In this document: positions 12,152 through 22,632 of the stretch, piece by piece
Layout: each line of letters starts with the position of its first letter
Numbering within the stretch: position 1 is the stretch's first letter
Assembly (NCBI GenBank): GCA_001600415.1
Contig: BCJX01000001.1
Location: 2,222,271-2,286,270 of the forward strand
Reading direction: 5' to 3'
DNA: 64,000 nucleotides
Source of the DNA: Pascua guehoae
Taxonomy: Eukaryota; Basidiomycota; Tremellomycetes; Trichosporonales; Trichosporonaceae
The notes under the pieces: generated by a model
The model's input: only the letters and a program-made list of their open reading frames with translations
Databases searched by the model: none
What the model was told of the DNA's origin: nothing
Translations under genes and position numbers: made by a program

Positions 12152-14468
12152 ATGAGCGCCACGACTCAGCCCACACTGGCCGCCAAGCCCATCCCGCGCA
12201 GCCGCCCCACGCCCATTGCAGGCGCCGCCGGCTCGCCCGCGCGACAGGCCTCGCCCGGCGGCGCGTCGTTTGCGTCGTCGTTTGCGCGCCGCGCAGGCCG
12301 CTCGTACGGGTTTGACGCCAACGGCCACAGCGCCGAGGACAACAACTGGCGCGCGCGCGGCGTCAGCGCCACGGGCACGAGCGTCGGCGGCGCTGGCCCG
12401 ACTGCCGCCTCGGCCGCTGCCGCCACGGGAGAAACCCCGTCGTCGGTCGCGGGCTCGGCGCCAAAGGGCCGCGGGCCAGAACGTACCGTCGGCGGCTTTG
12501 AGAAGCGCGAGGTCCGCGGAGGCGGCGGCGCGTCGGCCCTCTCGAGCACCAAAGAGCGTGGAGACGTAAAGTGTAGGTACTCCGATAGCGGGGCAGACAG
12601 ACCACGCAGGCGGGCAGGGACGCAGGACGGGTGACTGGCCACCAGTGGCCACGACAGCACCAAGCCGCCCCCCCGGTGGCGTGCTCATGCCGGACAGACA
12701 GCCTCCCCTGCTACCCCCCCCCCCCCCCAACCCATTCCCGACGACAACGCTGACTCTCCAGCCGCAGCCCTCAGCCATGTCCCGTGCCGCTTTTTCAAAG
12801 CCGGCGCTTGCACGGCTGGCGCGAGCTGCCAGTTCTCGCACGACAGTGAGTCCCAGCGCGAGCGTCACGCGCGCGCTCGTTCCCGCTCCACCTCGTGACC
12901 AGTTTACCGTGTTTGGTGTAAACGTCCTGCTGATCCCACAGTCGGTGCCAAGAAGGAAGTGTGCCAGTGGTTCCTCAAGGGCGACTGCAAGTTTGGTCAC
13001 AAGTGTAGGTTTCCCATTGTGCTTGAGAAGCAAGCCCCAGTGTCCCCCCGGATTCTCGCCCTCCGGTCCCCCGCTGACCCCCGCAGGCGCGCTCGCGCAC
13101 GTCCGGCCCGGCGAGCCGATGTCGATGGATCGGCGCAACAAGAAGGAGCAGCAGCGTGCTGTGCGTGAGCGCGGCGACGGCAAGGGTGAAAAGGGCGAAG
13201 AAGGCGACGCCGCCGGCACGTCTGCGCCGACGGGGACGTCGGTGGGTGCGGCGCGTGCGGCGCCCATCCCGACGCCGATCTCGCACCCTGTCCCGATCAA
13301 GTCGGCCATTTCTGCATCGCTGCACTCTGGTTCGATGCACTCGCCGAGCCGCTTTGCGTCGTCGCCCCTGCGCGAGCCGTACGGCCCACCGTCTGCGGTG
13401 GTCGCTGGCTCGCCGTCTGCGGGTTTCAACCAGGGCCAGGGCCGCTCTCTGAGCGGTGCTGCGGGCTTTGGCGCCTCGCCGAGCCGCCCGTCGCCGCTGT
13501 CGTCGTCGTTCAACGCACGCACGGGCGTGTCGCTCAAGGGCAGCTCGCTCATCAATGCCCACTCGCCGCTGCGTCCGCCGACCAACTCTGGCGCGTTTTC
13601 CAGCTCGTTTTCGCACGCGGCCGTTTCGGGCGACAAGGCGAGCGGCCAGCTGTCTGCGTCGTTTGCGGGCCGCAGCATCTGGGCCCACTCTGAGACGCCG
13701 GAAGAACCGCTCAGCCCGGCGCGCCGCCCCGTGCAGCCGCCAGTGCCTGTGGTCGACGACGTCGTGTTTGACGACGAGGCCGAGCACGGCGCCGAGGACC
13801 TGCTCCCTTCGAGCCTGACCGACCTCTTGACGCCCAAGGAGCGCGCGCGCCGCATGAGCCGTACAGACTCGCAACAGTCGTACACTGCCGGGGGATCAGT
13901 GTCGCCGTCCCGTGCGGCGTCTGCCAACCCCCACCAGTACGTTGGTGCCGAGCGTCTCGCGCAGTCGGCCAACGCTGCGCTCCCTGCTGGCAACTTTTTG
14001 CAGGCGCTCTGGAACCAGGACGGCAAGGACGCTCGCCAAGCGCCCGCGACCGCCGCGGTACCTGCGTCGGCGTCCCCGAGCGGCAGCGGCAGCGGCACGG
14101 CCTCGCCCGCCCCGGAACTGAGCTTTGCCGCCATCACCCAGACCCAGCCGCCACTCCGCCACAGCCTCCTGTCCCAGTCGCGCCAGCCGAGCTCGCCCAA
14201 TGTCAACATTCGCCAGGTCGCACCTGCCGTCGACGCGCCCTACCTCGTCCGCGAGACAGATCCGTCGTCGCCCTCGGCCCGCGCGCTCCAGGAACACGCC
14301 CCCGGCCAGAGCCTCCCCGGAGGCATTGCCGCCGCCCTCTCGCGCATGCACATGCAGCCACAGCAGCGTGTGCCCTCGGGCCTCGGCACACCGGCAGGCG
14401 ACACGGCCACGCCCCCGCCGCGCCGCGAGGACCACGACGAGGACGAGCTCTTCCACATGGAGGGCTAA
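12152..14468 (+). CDS. tandem CCCH zinc-finger protein
   Basis: Four exons: 12152-12572, 12768-12845, 12942-13004 and 13087-14468; 1944 nt, 647 residues. Two C-x7-C-x5-C-x3-H fingers lie at about residues 147-165 (C147, C155, C161, H165) and 174-192 (C174, C182, C188, H192), the second followed by PGEPMSMDRRNKKEQQ. The leader LSHVPCRFF plus this trailer is the signature I associate with the fungal Lee1-type CCCH proteins; that assignment is from memory of the family. CCCH fingers of this type bind RNA. The rest is Ser/Pro/Ala-rich and probably disordered. Two of the three introns fall between or inside the fingers, so without splicing the fingers are invisible. Intron 1 contains a run of about 15 C. 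GC content is very high, which creates long spurious frames on the other strand. Confidence 0.85.
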
Positions 14469-14797
14469 GCGCAGGGAGAACCAAAAAGGAAAGAAAAAGC
14501 GCGCGCGAGGAAAACAAAGCGAGCAGTGAAACGCAGAGCAGCAACACAGCATGGGTCGCTCGTACACGGGCCGGTTGGCATGTGGGTGCCCGTGCTGGAA
14601 TGCCAGCGGGGCACGCGCGCAATGCAACGCGGCGCAAAGCAATGCAACGGGACGCAACACGTTGCATTGTCGGATTTGTCTAAAAAAACGCATCGAGAGA
14701 AGAGATTATACAACAAGGACGACGAGATGAGACGGGCGAGCGAGCGTCGTCGAGACGAGGCCGAGGCGGGACGGGGCTCGCTCGCTTTTCGAAGAAA

Positions 14798-14824
14798 ACA
14801 CACACACATACACACACACACACA
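14798..14824. repeat. CA dinucleotide microsatellite
   Basis: About thirteen CA units interrupted once by TA. It lies in the 3' flank of the CCCH gene. Confidence 0.9.
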
Positions 14825-15545
14825 ATGGCGTGGTTGCAGTAATCCGTGCAGTGATACCTACCCCGGCTTGATGCACCAGAGTACAGTACATGCAGAGTGG
14901 GGTGTGCGAGTGGGTCGGGGTGCAAGGGCATTGGGGTTGCAGCTCACAGGGGTCAACGATCCTCTACCCCCTTACCTATTCTGCTCTTTTGACATCCCAC
15001 CCATACACATTGTCTTGTCTCCGCTGCCGGCCCTTCGCCACCTGTCGGCACCTGCTCACTGGGATCACGATCCCCCAGCTCATTCTGCCCTCGTGCAATC
15101 CCACCATGTTCTCCTGTTCTCTTCCGCTGTTCTGTGTTCCCAACTGCTGTCCTCTTCGAATCTCGCGCCCTGGTGCACCACTTCCTGCTCGGCATGCCTG
15201 CGCGTGACCGGTGTCGCTCTCTTGCCACCGCCTCCCCCCTCCTGTCCCCTCCTAGCCTCTGTTTGGGGTTGGAGGGAGAGCAATGTGGAGAGTGCAGAGC
15301 AGGCCGTTTGGGTTGTGGTCATGGGGGAGAAGCGGTCAGAGTGTTATCGCGGTATTGGTAACGAGGCGAGTGTGCACCGAGCGACGGCGGTGTGCAGTGC
15401 AGTCAGTGCACAGAGAGCCACCAGCCTACGCGCCGTACGAGAGAGCAACTGGGTGTGCTCGGTGTGACGGCAAGATGCAAATTCACAGAACATGTTACCG
15501 CTACAGAGGAGTGAGTGGACAAACAGTGGAGACGGTGTGTCTGAA

Positions 15546-15623
15546 GGACAGCAAACGGACAGCAAACGGACAGCAAACGGACAATAGACGTACAGCAAAC
15601 GGACAATAGACGTACAGCAAACC
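15546..15623. repeat. 11-bp tandem repeat (ggacagcaaac) and 22-bp variant
   Basis: Three copies of ggacagcaaac are followed by two copies of a longer variant in which aatagacgta is inserted. All copies are in the same orientation. Confidence 0.85.
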
Positions 15624-16051
15624 GAGTGCCGAGAGCATACCGCAAAGCGACTGGAGCAGAGTACATGGCACCGCTCAAGGCACTAACAGACTACATGCGG
15701 GTGGTTGCAGAATAAAGAGCACGGCGATGCGGCCCCGGCGGTCGGGTGTGCTACGGGGTCGAGTGTGCTATGGGGGTAACAAAGGGCGCGCACCAACCAA
15801 AGACAGACTACCCAGTTTGTTGCTCGTCCTGTTGGCGGCGGCCTCGGACTCGACAAACCACGCTCTGCATGGCAACGACCGTGACCACGACCACGGCGAC
15901 GATTAACCCCACCCAATGCCCTGCTCCACGGCCATGCCCGCTCAGTACCACCCCCATGCACATAGTACCGCCTTCACCCCCAAATACACCTCCCCAAACC
16001 CACTACCACCTACCCCTCCCCCCCGTCCCACCACACACCCACACAACCCCC

Positions 16052-17131
16052 CTACTCATCCAACCCCCAAAACGCCCCTTTCAACCCCACACTCCCAAAA
16101 TACCTCTTGGCCGCCCCCGGCTCCCTCCTCCTATACCCCCCCTCCAACCGCCCCGCGTACCACCCCCTTGCAAGGTGCCACAGCGTATCGAGGTCCATGA
16201 CGTATCCCCTCGTGTTGCCGGTACGCGCGAGCCACGCGTCGACGCACGCGCGCGTGCAGAACAGGCGCTGGTGGGCGCACGTGTGCACGACGTCGTCCCA
16301 CATGCGGGTTGTGGGGAGGAGGAAGTGGGCCACCGGACCGGCGGGTTGGGATCCTTGTACTTGGCCGCGTTGTTTGGGTTGCTCGTGTGTGGGTTGCTCG
16401 TGTTCGTGTTCGTGTTCGGGTTGCTCGTGTTCGTGTTGCTCGTGTTCGGGTCGCTCATGTTCGTGTTCGGGTCGCTCGTGCTGCTCAGTGTACCCCTTAG
16501 GCCCCGGCGGCGCATCCACACCGACATCCAGCGCCATCGCCCGCTCGCACCCGGGACACCGTGTCGCGACGAGCACGGGCGCCTCGTCGGGAAGTAGGTG
16601 GGGGAGGGCAAACGCGTCCCACGCGCAGCCGCCCCACCAGAGCGTGCGGCGGCCCATGACGCTGAAGCCGAGCGGGAGGGAGGAGAAGGGGTGCGCCATG
16701 AGGATTGTGTGTGGGTGGGTGTCGGCTTGCAGGGGGCCGGTGGGGTTGGGGTTGGGGTTGGGGTTGGGGTCGGTGTTGGGGCCGGGGTTGGGGTCGGCGT
16801 TGGGGTCCGCGTTGGGGTTAGGGCTGGTTGACATATCCGCACGCCCGACGGCGCGCGAAAACGCCTCCAACGCCTGGGGAGAGAGGACGATATCCCGCGA
16901 CTGATGCAGCGCAACCAACGCAGCGCGCACGGCGGGCACGGACTGCCCCGTCCTCTGTGCCAGTTCCGGGACGGTCGGGGCGCGCCCGCGCGTCGCGAAC
17001 GAGGCGTACAGCGCGACGCGGGTGGGTTCTGTCATGTGTGGGGGCTGGACGCCGGGGTGTAGACTTGGGAATAGGTGGTTTTGTGAAGAGTCTGGCGGTG
17101 AGTCGGAAGTCAGACTCTGAGTCGGCATCAC
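16052..17131 (-). CDS. organomercurial lyase (MerB)-like protein with His/Glu-rich insert
   Basis: Single exon, 359 residues; the alternative start at 17035 gives 327. In order: a short helix-turn-helix-like region (about 38-85, with a PELAQRTG segment), a linker of Pro-Asn and Asp-Pro-Asn repeats (103-130), then a core with HPFSSLPLGF, WWGGCAWDAFALP and PVLVATRCPGC. An insert with ten His alternating with Glu (217-250) follows, then a C-terminal part with VVHTCAHQRLFC. This matches alkylmercury lyase (MerB): C169 and D172 form the CxxD pair equivalent to C96/D99 of the bacterial enzyme, and C285 lies where C159 is expected. MerB cleaves the carbon-mercury bond by protonolysis. The activity is inferred from these residues only. 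No mercuric reductase or transporter is next to it. Both inserts are absent from bacterial MerB as I know it. I kept the upstream start because its second ATG has A at -3. Confidence 0.65.
   Translation of the reverse strand: MMPTQSLTSDSPPDSSQNHLFPSLHPGVQPPHMTEPTRVALYASFATRGRAPTVPELAQRTGQSVPAVRAALVALHQSRDIVLSPQALEAFSRAVGRADMSTSPNPNADPNADPNPGPNTDPNPNPNPNPTGPLQADTHPHTILMAHPFSSLPLGFSVMGRRTLWWGGCAWDAFALPHLLPDEAPVLVATRCPGCERAMALDVGVDAPPGPKGYTEQHERPEHEHERPEHEQHEHEQPEHEHEHEQPTHEQPKQRGQVQGSQPAGPVAHFLLPTTRMWDDVVHTCAHQRLFCTRACVDAWLARTGNTRGYVMDLDTLWHLARGWYAGRLEGGYRRREPGAAKRYFGSVGLKGAFWGLDE
16741..16824. repeat. G-rich (tggggt)n tract inside the MerB-like gene
   Basis: The plus strand has more than ten runs of four G separated by 1-5 bases. 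On the coding strand this is the C-rich sequence for the Pro-Asn repeats of the linker. It could form G-quadruplexes on the non-coding strand. Confidence 0.8.
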
Positions 17132-18451
17132 AACAACTGGCCAACTGGGGGTTATGTCGTCATTGTGTGGGGTGCGGGGTGGCGATCGGCGATTGCACGA
17201 TTGGGCGTGCCTACTCGACGGACCCGACGACTGGCCGACTGGGCCGAAATGTGAGCCCGACGCGACTGCTGTACAGTCGGGGTCGAACGAGTCAAACGGG
17301 GGCTGCGTCGGGATGGTCGTCTTGGTCTTTTGGCCCTCTGGTCTTTTGGCCTTGCTGCATGCTGGCTGTGGTGAGAGCTGAAGCTAGAGTATAGGCGCGA
17401 ATGTGGCTAGCCCACACATACTCGCATTGATGCACCCGGGCGGCGTGTGTTTGAGCCGACATCGGTTCCATATGAAGCCTCGCGTCCTCTTGGCTGATAC
17501 CCGTGATTCTGCTGTGATCCTAGTGCGCTGGTACTGATGTTGATTCGTGGCGGAGCAAGGCCACAATCGCCACCCTGAACGGCCGAGTTTTGTGTATCGC
17601 ACTTCCCCCCTCCACCACTAGATTGCAGAGCTAGGAAAGCAGTCGCTGGTGAGTATCGTTGCAGTTGGGGCCCGTGATCTCGGAGCGCATTGATGGTTGC
17701 GCCGGCCCCAGCTCGAGAGGCCTTCCAGTACGTCCTCGCACTGTCCCTTCCGTTCTCCCAAACGACACCCCAAATACGGTTGTAGATTGCCGTGTTGTGT
17801 CGGTGCGCGTGATGGGGAGGGGGGGTGTATGCAAGTACAGTTGGAACGTAACACCAGAGGAGATCAGGACGTTGCGTCCGCAACCCCTCTAACCATTCGC
17901 TTACAGCATAAAACTGGGGCCCTGATCGTGTGCCAACACTCGCAGCCCGGGCCTCGATTGAAGAATACGCAACCATTCATGCAAACCGCGATTCGGTACC
18001 CGTGGTTTTCAGTCAAGATGTATCTCCATGCCAGTATGGATACTGCAACCTCAACAGTCATTAGTTGTCAGCACCCCACTCACTCAAGGGGCTTCGACTT
18101 GCCCGCGCCTGGGGCGAGTTTCTCCTATCCCCAGGAAACTTTGGCTGGAACCACCACCTACGTGGTTTGATAGCCTTGCGCACCATTAACTGGGTTAGAT
18201 TGTTTCCCCAGTCATATCGTGTCCGAGGAAATGGGGCCGGGGAGGACAGAAAGCCCACACCATCTGCTTCGCCGCTGAGAAGAGAATCCACCAAGGCGTG
18301 TCAGGGGATGTCATTGGCTCGGTTCCAAGTCTTACCTGCCCCTCTCCACCTACCAATCTCACCCTTCACCATCGTCCTCGACAGACCACCACTCTCCTCC
18401 CCCACCTGGCCGACCCAAAAATGTTGGCTTGGGAGGAACCGAATCCTCTGT
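17132..18451. other. intergenic, 1.3 kb
   Basis: Upstream of the MerB-like gene, up to the 3' end of the tRNA. The base composition is more even than in the genes. A 189-codon minus-strand frame (17407-17976) has no recognisable domain and looks random. Short CT-rich stretches occur just before the tRNA. Confidence 0.45.
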
Positions 18452-18539
18452 TGACGAGAGTGGGATTCGAACCCACGTCCGAAGACTGCGGAGGTAATAG
18501 ACCTTAACACAGCGCCTTAGACCACTCGGCCATCTCGCC
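18452..18539 (-). tRNA. tRNA-Leu(AAG) with intron
   Basis: Read on the minus strand, an 88-nt cloverleaf. Acceptor stem GGCGAGA pairs with TCTCGTC (one G-U), discriminator A. The D-arm contains the A-box TGGCCGAGTGG. Anticodon stem CTGTG pairs with CGCAG. The loop begins TTAAGG, giving anticodon AAG (Leu, CUU codons), and carries an extra stretch of about 10 nt (tctattacct or a shifted equivalent) at the canonical position 37/38 intron site. A long class II variable arm with a TTCG loop follows, then a perfect T-arm GTGGG-TTCGAAT-CCCAC. All features fit a functional intron-containing leucine tRNA. Confidence 0.93.
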
Positions 18540-19234
18540 GATGCTGTAGGTCAGCGCCGAGCGCCATCGCCGCTCCGCCGGGGTGTTTGGGGGTAGCGAG
18601 CGCTGGGAGAGTGCTCTGGCCTGGAGGATATGCGTGGGTTGCGTGGCACAAGCCGAGCTGGAGCAGATGACATTGGCTTCGGATGCCAGTCTTGCCGGGT
18701 CGGAGTCGGGCCTCCAAGGGCCTGGCTCGTACGCGATGCTGGGGATTTCTGTGTATCACGCCACATCTTTTCTGTTCCCTTCCAGTTCAGTTGTTGAATT
18801 GTTCAGTTGCTCATGACCGTAACCGCTCGGGTTACCGTGGTTGTGCATGATGCGGGCTTTAGACTGACAAAGGGTTCCTGTGATGCGAGCAGTTGGGCAG
18901 ATTGCCACGTTGTGTCCTCGTTTTAGCATGATGTGCCTCACTCTCTCTCGACCAAGTCTCGCCACGAACAGAGAACGGGCCAAGAGCGCCAGATAACCAA
19001 ACTCCTAGGGACCAAATCCGATCCATGCTCTCGATGCCCTTCTAGAAAAGAGTGTCCTATCACATATCCAAAGTCCAATAATTATACGAGCCCTGGCCAG
19101 ACCGTGTCGAAGCAGGAAAAATCCAAGTGTCCCATGTCCGCCCGAGCCATTTCGGCCGCGGGCAGTTGTCTATTTTCCTGGCCAGGCAAAAACCAAATGC
19201 GCAAAGGTCACAAGACGCGTGTTGCTGCACGCCT
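18540..19234. other. intergenic, 0.7 kb
   Basis: Between the tRNA-Leu 5' end and the stop codon of the CPL1-like gene. I see no gene; it should contain the 3' UTR of that gene and the 5' flank of the tRNA. Confidence 0.5.
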
Positions 19235-20365
19235 CTAGGCCTTCTTACATGTACCGTCGACGGCGTCAAAGCCCTCGAGGCAGGTGTAGACCTGGCACTG
19301 GCCCTGTACGCAAGCGACCGAGTTGACGCCCGGGATGGCCGAGCAATCGACACTTGCCGGTGTGCCCGGGCAGCCGCCGCACGACTCGAGGTGCGAGGTG
19401 GTGTCGAGGCACTCGTAGCCCTGTCCGCGGTCGAGGGGGCACACTTCGTGGTTTTCGGGGCATGCAGGGAAGACGGTCTCAACGTCGCCGGGGGCGGCCT
19501 CGCGCTTGTTCTTCTTGGGGACGGGGATGCCCGAGGCGCACGTCTGGCACGAAGGGTCAATGCACACGTTGCCGCACTTGACCCAGCCCTTCTTGCACTC
19601 GGTCGGCGCGCGGCACGACGTCGGGTTGAAGCCGATGGGGGACATGGGGTTGAAGCCGTAGTCGTGCGTCGCCGTCTGTGTGTTAGTTGTGTTATCACGG
19701 CACAACCCGGTGCAGTGCCGAAACTCGAAAGCCACTCACCATGTGGACAATGTTGGCGTTGAGGAACTCGACACACTCGTCGATACCCGTCTTGCCGCCC
19801 TTCTTGCACACTTCCTTGCCGTACGGGCCATCGACGTAGGGCGTAACAATGCAGTGACGGATGGCCCTGTCAATCTCGGCGCGGTGCCAGCTGTGCAGCT
19901 TGCCCTCGCGCCAGCACCATCCCCGGTCGGTGGTCTTCAGGACCGTCTGTGGGGTGTGAGTAAGTCCCAGTTGACAAGCGTGGTCCACCTTGAGGATATC
20001 TCAACGATATCATGAAATTGATTTCATTGATATCACCAAGATGGCCATGGACAGAGGTCTGACCCCAGACTCACCCTGGGAGACCGGCCGTTGTCACCGT
20101 ACGCCCAGCCGTAACAGACACACCCAGTACGCTTCCACTTTGCAAGCTCGCCGTACACGTCCCATGGCCACGACTTGCTCTTGTCCTGCTTGAGCCAGTC
20201 ACCAAAGAGCCACCAGGTGCGGGGCGCGAGGTCGTCGTTGGCAAAGGGCGGCGCGACAATGGCGTAGCCCTCGCCGTACTCTTCGCCGGGGGCGGCGGCG
20301 GCAGCGGCGTTGCGCGCCCCCAGGGCCAGTGTGAGGACGGCGCCGAGGAAGGATGCCTTGACCAT
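19235..20365 (-). CDS. secreted Cys-rich protein with CPL1-like C-terminal domain
   Basis: Three exons: 20075-20365, 19740-19946 and 19235-19675; 939 nt, 312 residues. Residues 1 to about 24 form a clear signal peptide (MVKASFLGAVLTLALG followed by an Ala run). The middle part has paired Trp and Cys residues (WWLFGDW, RGWCW). The C-terminal third is a Cys-rich domain: CPENHEVCPL, YECLDTTSHLESCGGCPG, DCSAIPGVNSVACVQGQC and VYTCLEGFDAVDGTCKK. That pattern is the CPL1-like domain found in many secreted basidiomycete proteins and named for a Cryptococcus capsule-linked protein. Secretion is inferred from the signal peptide and disulfide-rich composition; the molecular role is unknown. A KKNKREA stretch before the domain is a possible dibasic (Kex2-type) processing site. 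Confidence 0.8.
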
Positions 20366-20663
20366 CGTTGGGTTGTCGCGGGGGCTGAGGAGAGGAGTGT
20401 GGATAGGGAGAGTAAGAGGGGGGTAGGATGGGGCTAGAACTGGAGAGATCTAGACGCCTTGAAAGAGTGACTCTGGTGAGAGGGGGGAGAGAGAGAGAGG
20501 AGGACGAGATAGGGTGTTCCCATAGCCGCATCAAACGGTCTTTATGTACAGTTCCAACACCCCCCATATCTGCGTCTTCAGCTACCTTTGTCAGCAAGGC
20601 TAGTGTGGTGTGGACAAACATCGCCCAAGAGCGGGACGCAAAGAACCGAGGTGGTTACCAGCC

Positions 20664-20790
20664 CATAACGTCAGAAACCCGCCAACGGCCACAAAGTACC
20701 GAAGACTTCCCGGATCCATAACGTTAGAAATCTGTCATTCGCCAGAAAGTACCGATGCCAGCGTTGCAGGTTCATAGCGTCCGGCGCGTG
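20664..20790. repeat. three degenerate ~54-bp tandem units
   Basis: Units begin catamcgt at 20664, 20717 and 20773. The first two share cataacgtyagaaa and, about 40 bases on, gccasaaagtaccga. The third keeps only the start. Confidence 0.45.
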
Positions 20791-22095
20791 CCGTCTGGCG
20801 ACAGAGGCATGGCATGCAGTACTGCCATGAAGCGCTCTAAAGGCTGGTTGATTTCCACGGGCCAAGACCCTATGTGGTGTTTGGCAGAGTTACGATACCC
20901 GGACGTCCCGACGAGTGGCCAACTTGCAGTATAACAGGACACGATGCTCATGGCCCATGATGGCTGGTGAGTGTTATCGCGATATCAGGATCCCGGAATG
21001 CCACAAGCTTGGAGCGAGCTCTGTGAGGTCTTGTGAGGCTTGGCGTAAACGCTCGCAAGGCCCAAGGCACTAAAGGCACACCAACCCCCACAGCTTGTAC
21101 TTAGTCCCAGTTATGCATTTGGTCAATAGCGGGACACGTTGCTCGACGCTAGCGGGGACGACGCGTCGCGTCGGGGCGTGTTGGTGGTGGTTGTGATTGG
21201 CAGGAAAAGGTGGGGTCTCACTCTCTGACGCGGGCCAGGAAGGGTCAGGGGGGTGGGTGCGTCCCGCAGTCGTCGTTCCAAGTTGCGGGACGCGTTCCGC
21301 GCCCAAGTACCGAACAAGTGGTGGGGGTCTTAAGACGTTTGTTTTGGGTTTAGTGTTTTCTCCGGCCTCGGGTGATTAGCAGGGTCCTTGATCCAGCCCA
21401 CATCTATCATGACTGCTTGTTTTGTCAGTGGGCCTCGTCAGTGTGGGTGGTGGCGTGATGGGATGTTGCATGTTGCGTGTTGCGTGTTACATCTGTTAAA
21501 ACTCGACACCAACAAGGTTGCTCGCAGGCGGGACGGCATGACGGCACTGATTGCTTCCGTTTGTGGCACTCTGGCAAGACGAAGCCATTTTCCGACCATG
21601 TACGGCACCATCGACAACCTTCGTCAAGGGATGCTACCTATTCGTCCTAAGTCGAGCTCGAGCTCATGGGACGTCGTGTGGTCAAAGTCTACACAGTGTT
21701 CAGGCCGGAGGATTCCCGTACTCTAGCGCACGGAAGGTAGGAAACAGCGACTGTCGCGTCCTTAGTGCCCTACCCCGTGGAGCAGCGGCTCTAGCGCCGG
21801 GACCTCTCGGGAGCTCTACACAAGCCATCAATACAACAGGCCTCAATCCAACGGGTACCGAGGTTTGAAACGGGCCATAACAAGTACACTAGAAGAACGA
21901 ATGGGTGTCCTCGAACCTTGATGGTTCTTGGAAGCTCTTTCGTTTCTTCTCCTTGCACCCCAAAATCCATCATCGCCTGTGCTATTCGTCGGCGCGTTGG
22001 AGCGTTACTTGGTATCACCGAGGCTTGACTCAGGACACCTCAGCTAGCTCACGCAAGGTTGAACCGAGCCGATGGCCGAGGTGGTCCCAAACTAC

Positions 22096-22118
22096 CATGC
22101 CGAGCGGCGTTCGGCATG
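22096..22118. repeat. 8-bp perfect inverted repeat (hairpin)
   Basis: catgccga (22096-22103) and tcggcatg (22111-22118) flank a 7-nt loop. It is isolated in a gene-free stretch, with no downstream T-run and no neighbouring tRNA arms. Confidence 0.5.
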
Positions 22119-22632
22119 CCGTAGCGTGGTCGATAATAAGAGCCTTAAACGTCTAAGTAGGGGCGTATCTGCCGAGACGCGTACGATGGGACTGGACAGA
22201 GTGCAGTCTCATGTGGCCTGGAGTTGATTCCGGTGCCCCACTGGTTCCCGAGACGTGTGCTGTGGATCACGCGGAGTATGGAGCCAGTGTTGGGGGGGAG
22301 GGGGACACAGACTGGCAGGTAGAGAGATGTGCTGACTGCTGCGAGTGCAGTGGGGCAGTAGTCAAGGGAGGGGCCCAGACGTTTCTTGGGGGGTCGAATC
22401 GGGAAAGGACTGATGCTGCGTTGTAGGCGTGTACTACAGTACTGTGTTGGGTACGTGATATTGAACAAAGACGGAAAAGCAAAAGAAAAAGCAGCTCTAC
22501 GACCACCTCCCCTCATCTCGCCGCCAACTACCGATCTGAACCTATCAAAACATCTTACGCTCTGCGCTGAAGATCGTGAAAATACGGACGCCATCATTTG
22601 GCCGTTTTCCCGAACACAGCCCGCTAGCAACT

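Larger units (their letters stand above)
14469..16051. other. intergenic, 1.6 kb, between convergent genes
   Basis: Lies between the CCCH gene stop and the stop of the MerB-like gene on the minus strand. It contains a CA microsatellite and an 11-bp tandem repeat (listed separately). The 300 bases before 16052 are extremely C-rich. A 313-codon plus-strand frame at 14526-15467 has no recognisable features and spans the CA repeat, so I do not call it. Confidence 0.5.
20366..22632. other. intergenic, 2.3 kb
   Basis: Upstream of the CPL1-like gene and downstream of the membrane-protein gene. It holds three degenerate copies of a ~54-bp unit and a short perfect hairpin (both listed). No frame has recognisable domain content, and the composition is lower in GC than the genes. 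Confidence 0.45.

Noticed and set aside
11915..14209. A 764-codon open frame on the minus strand opposite the CCCH gene.
   Set aside because: It is a shadow of the GC-rich plus-strand gene, runs across that gene's introns and promoter, is low complexity and has no domain. The plus-strand model has two intact zinc fingers and consistent splice phases.
14526..15467. A 313-codon plus-strand frame after the CCCH gene.
   Set aside because: It spans the CA microsatellite, has no domain, uneven codon use and starts inside a low-complexity stretch.
22040..22120. A tRNA-like A-box (gatggccgaggtgg) near the 8-bp hairpin.
   Set aside because: No B-box, acceptor stem or anticodon arm could be assembled around it.
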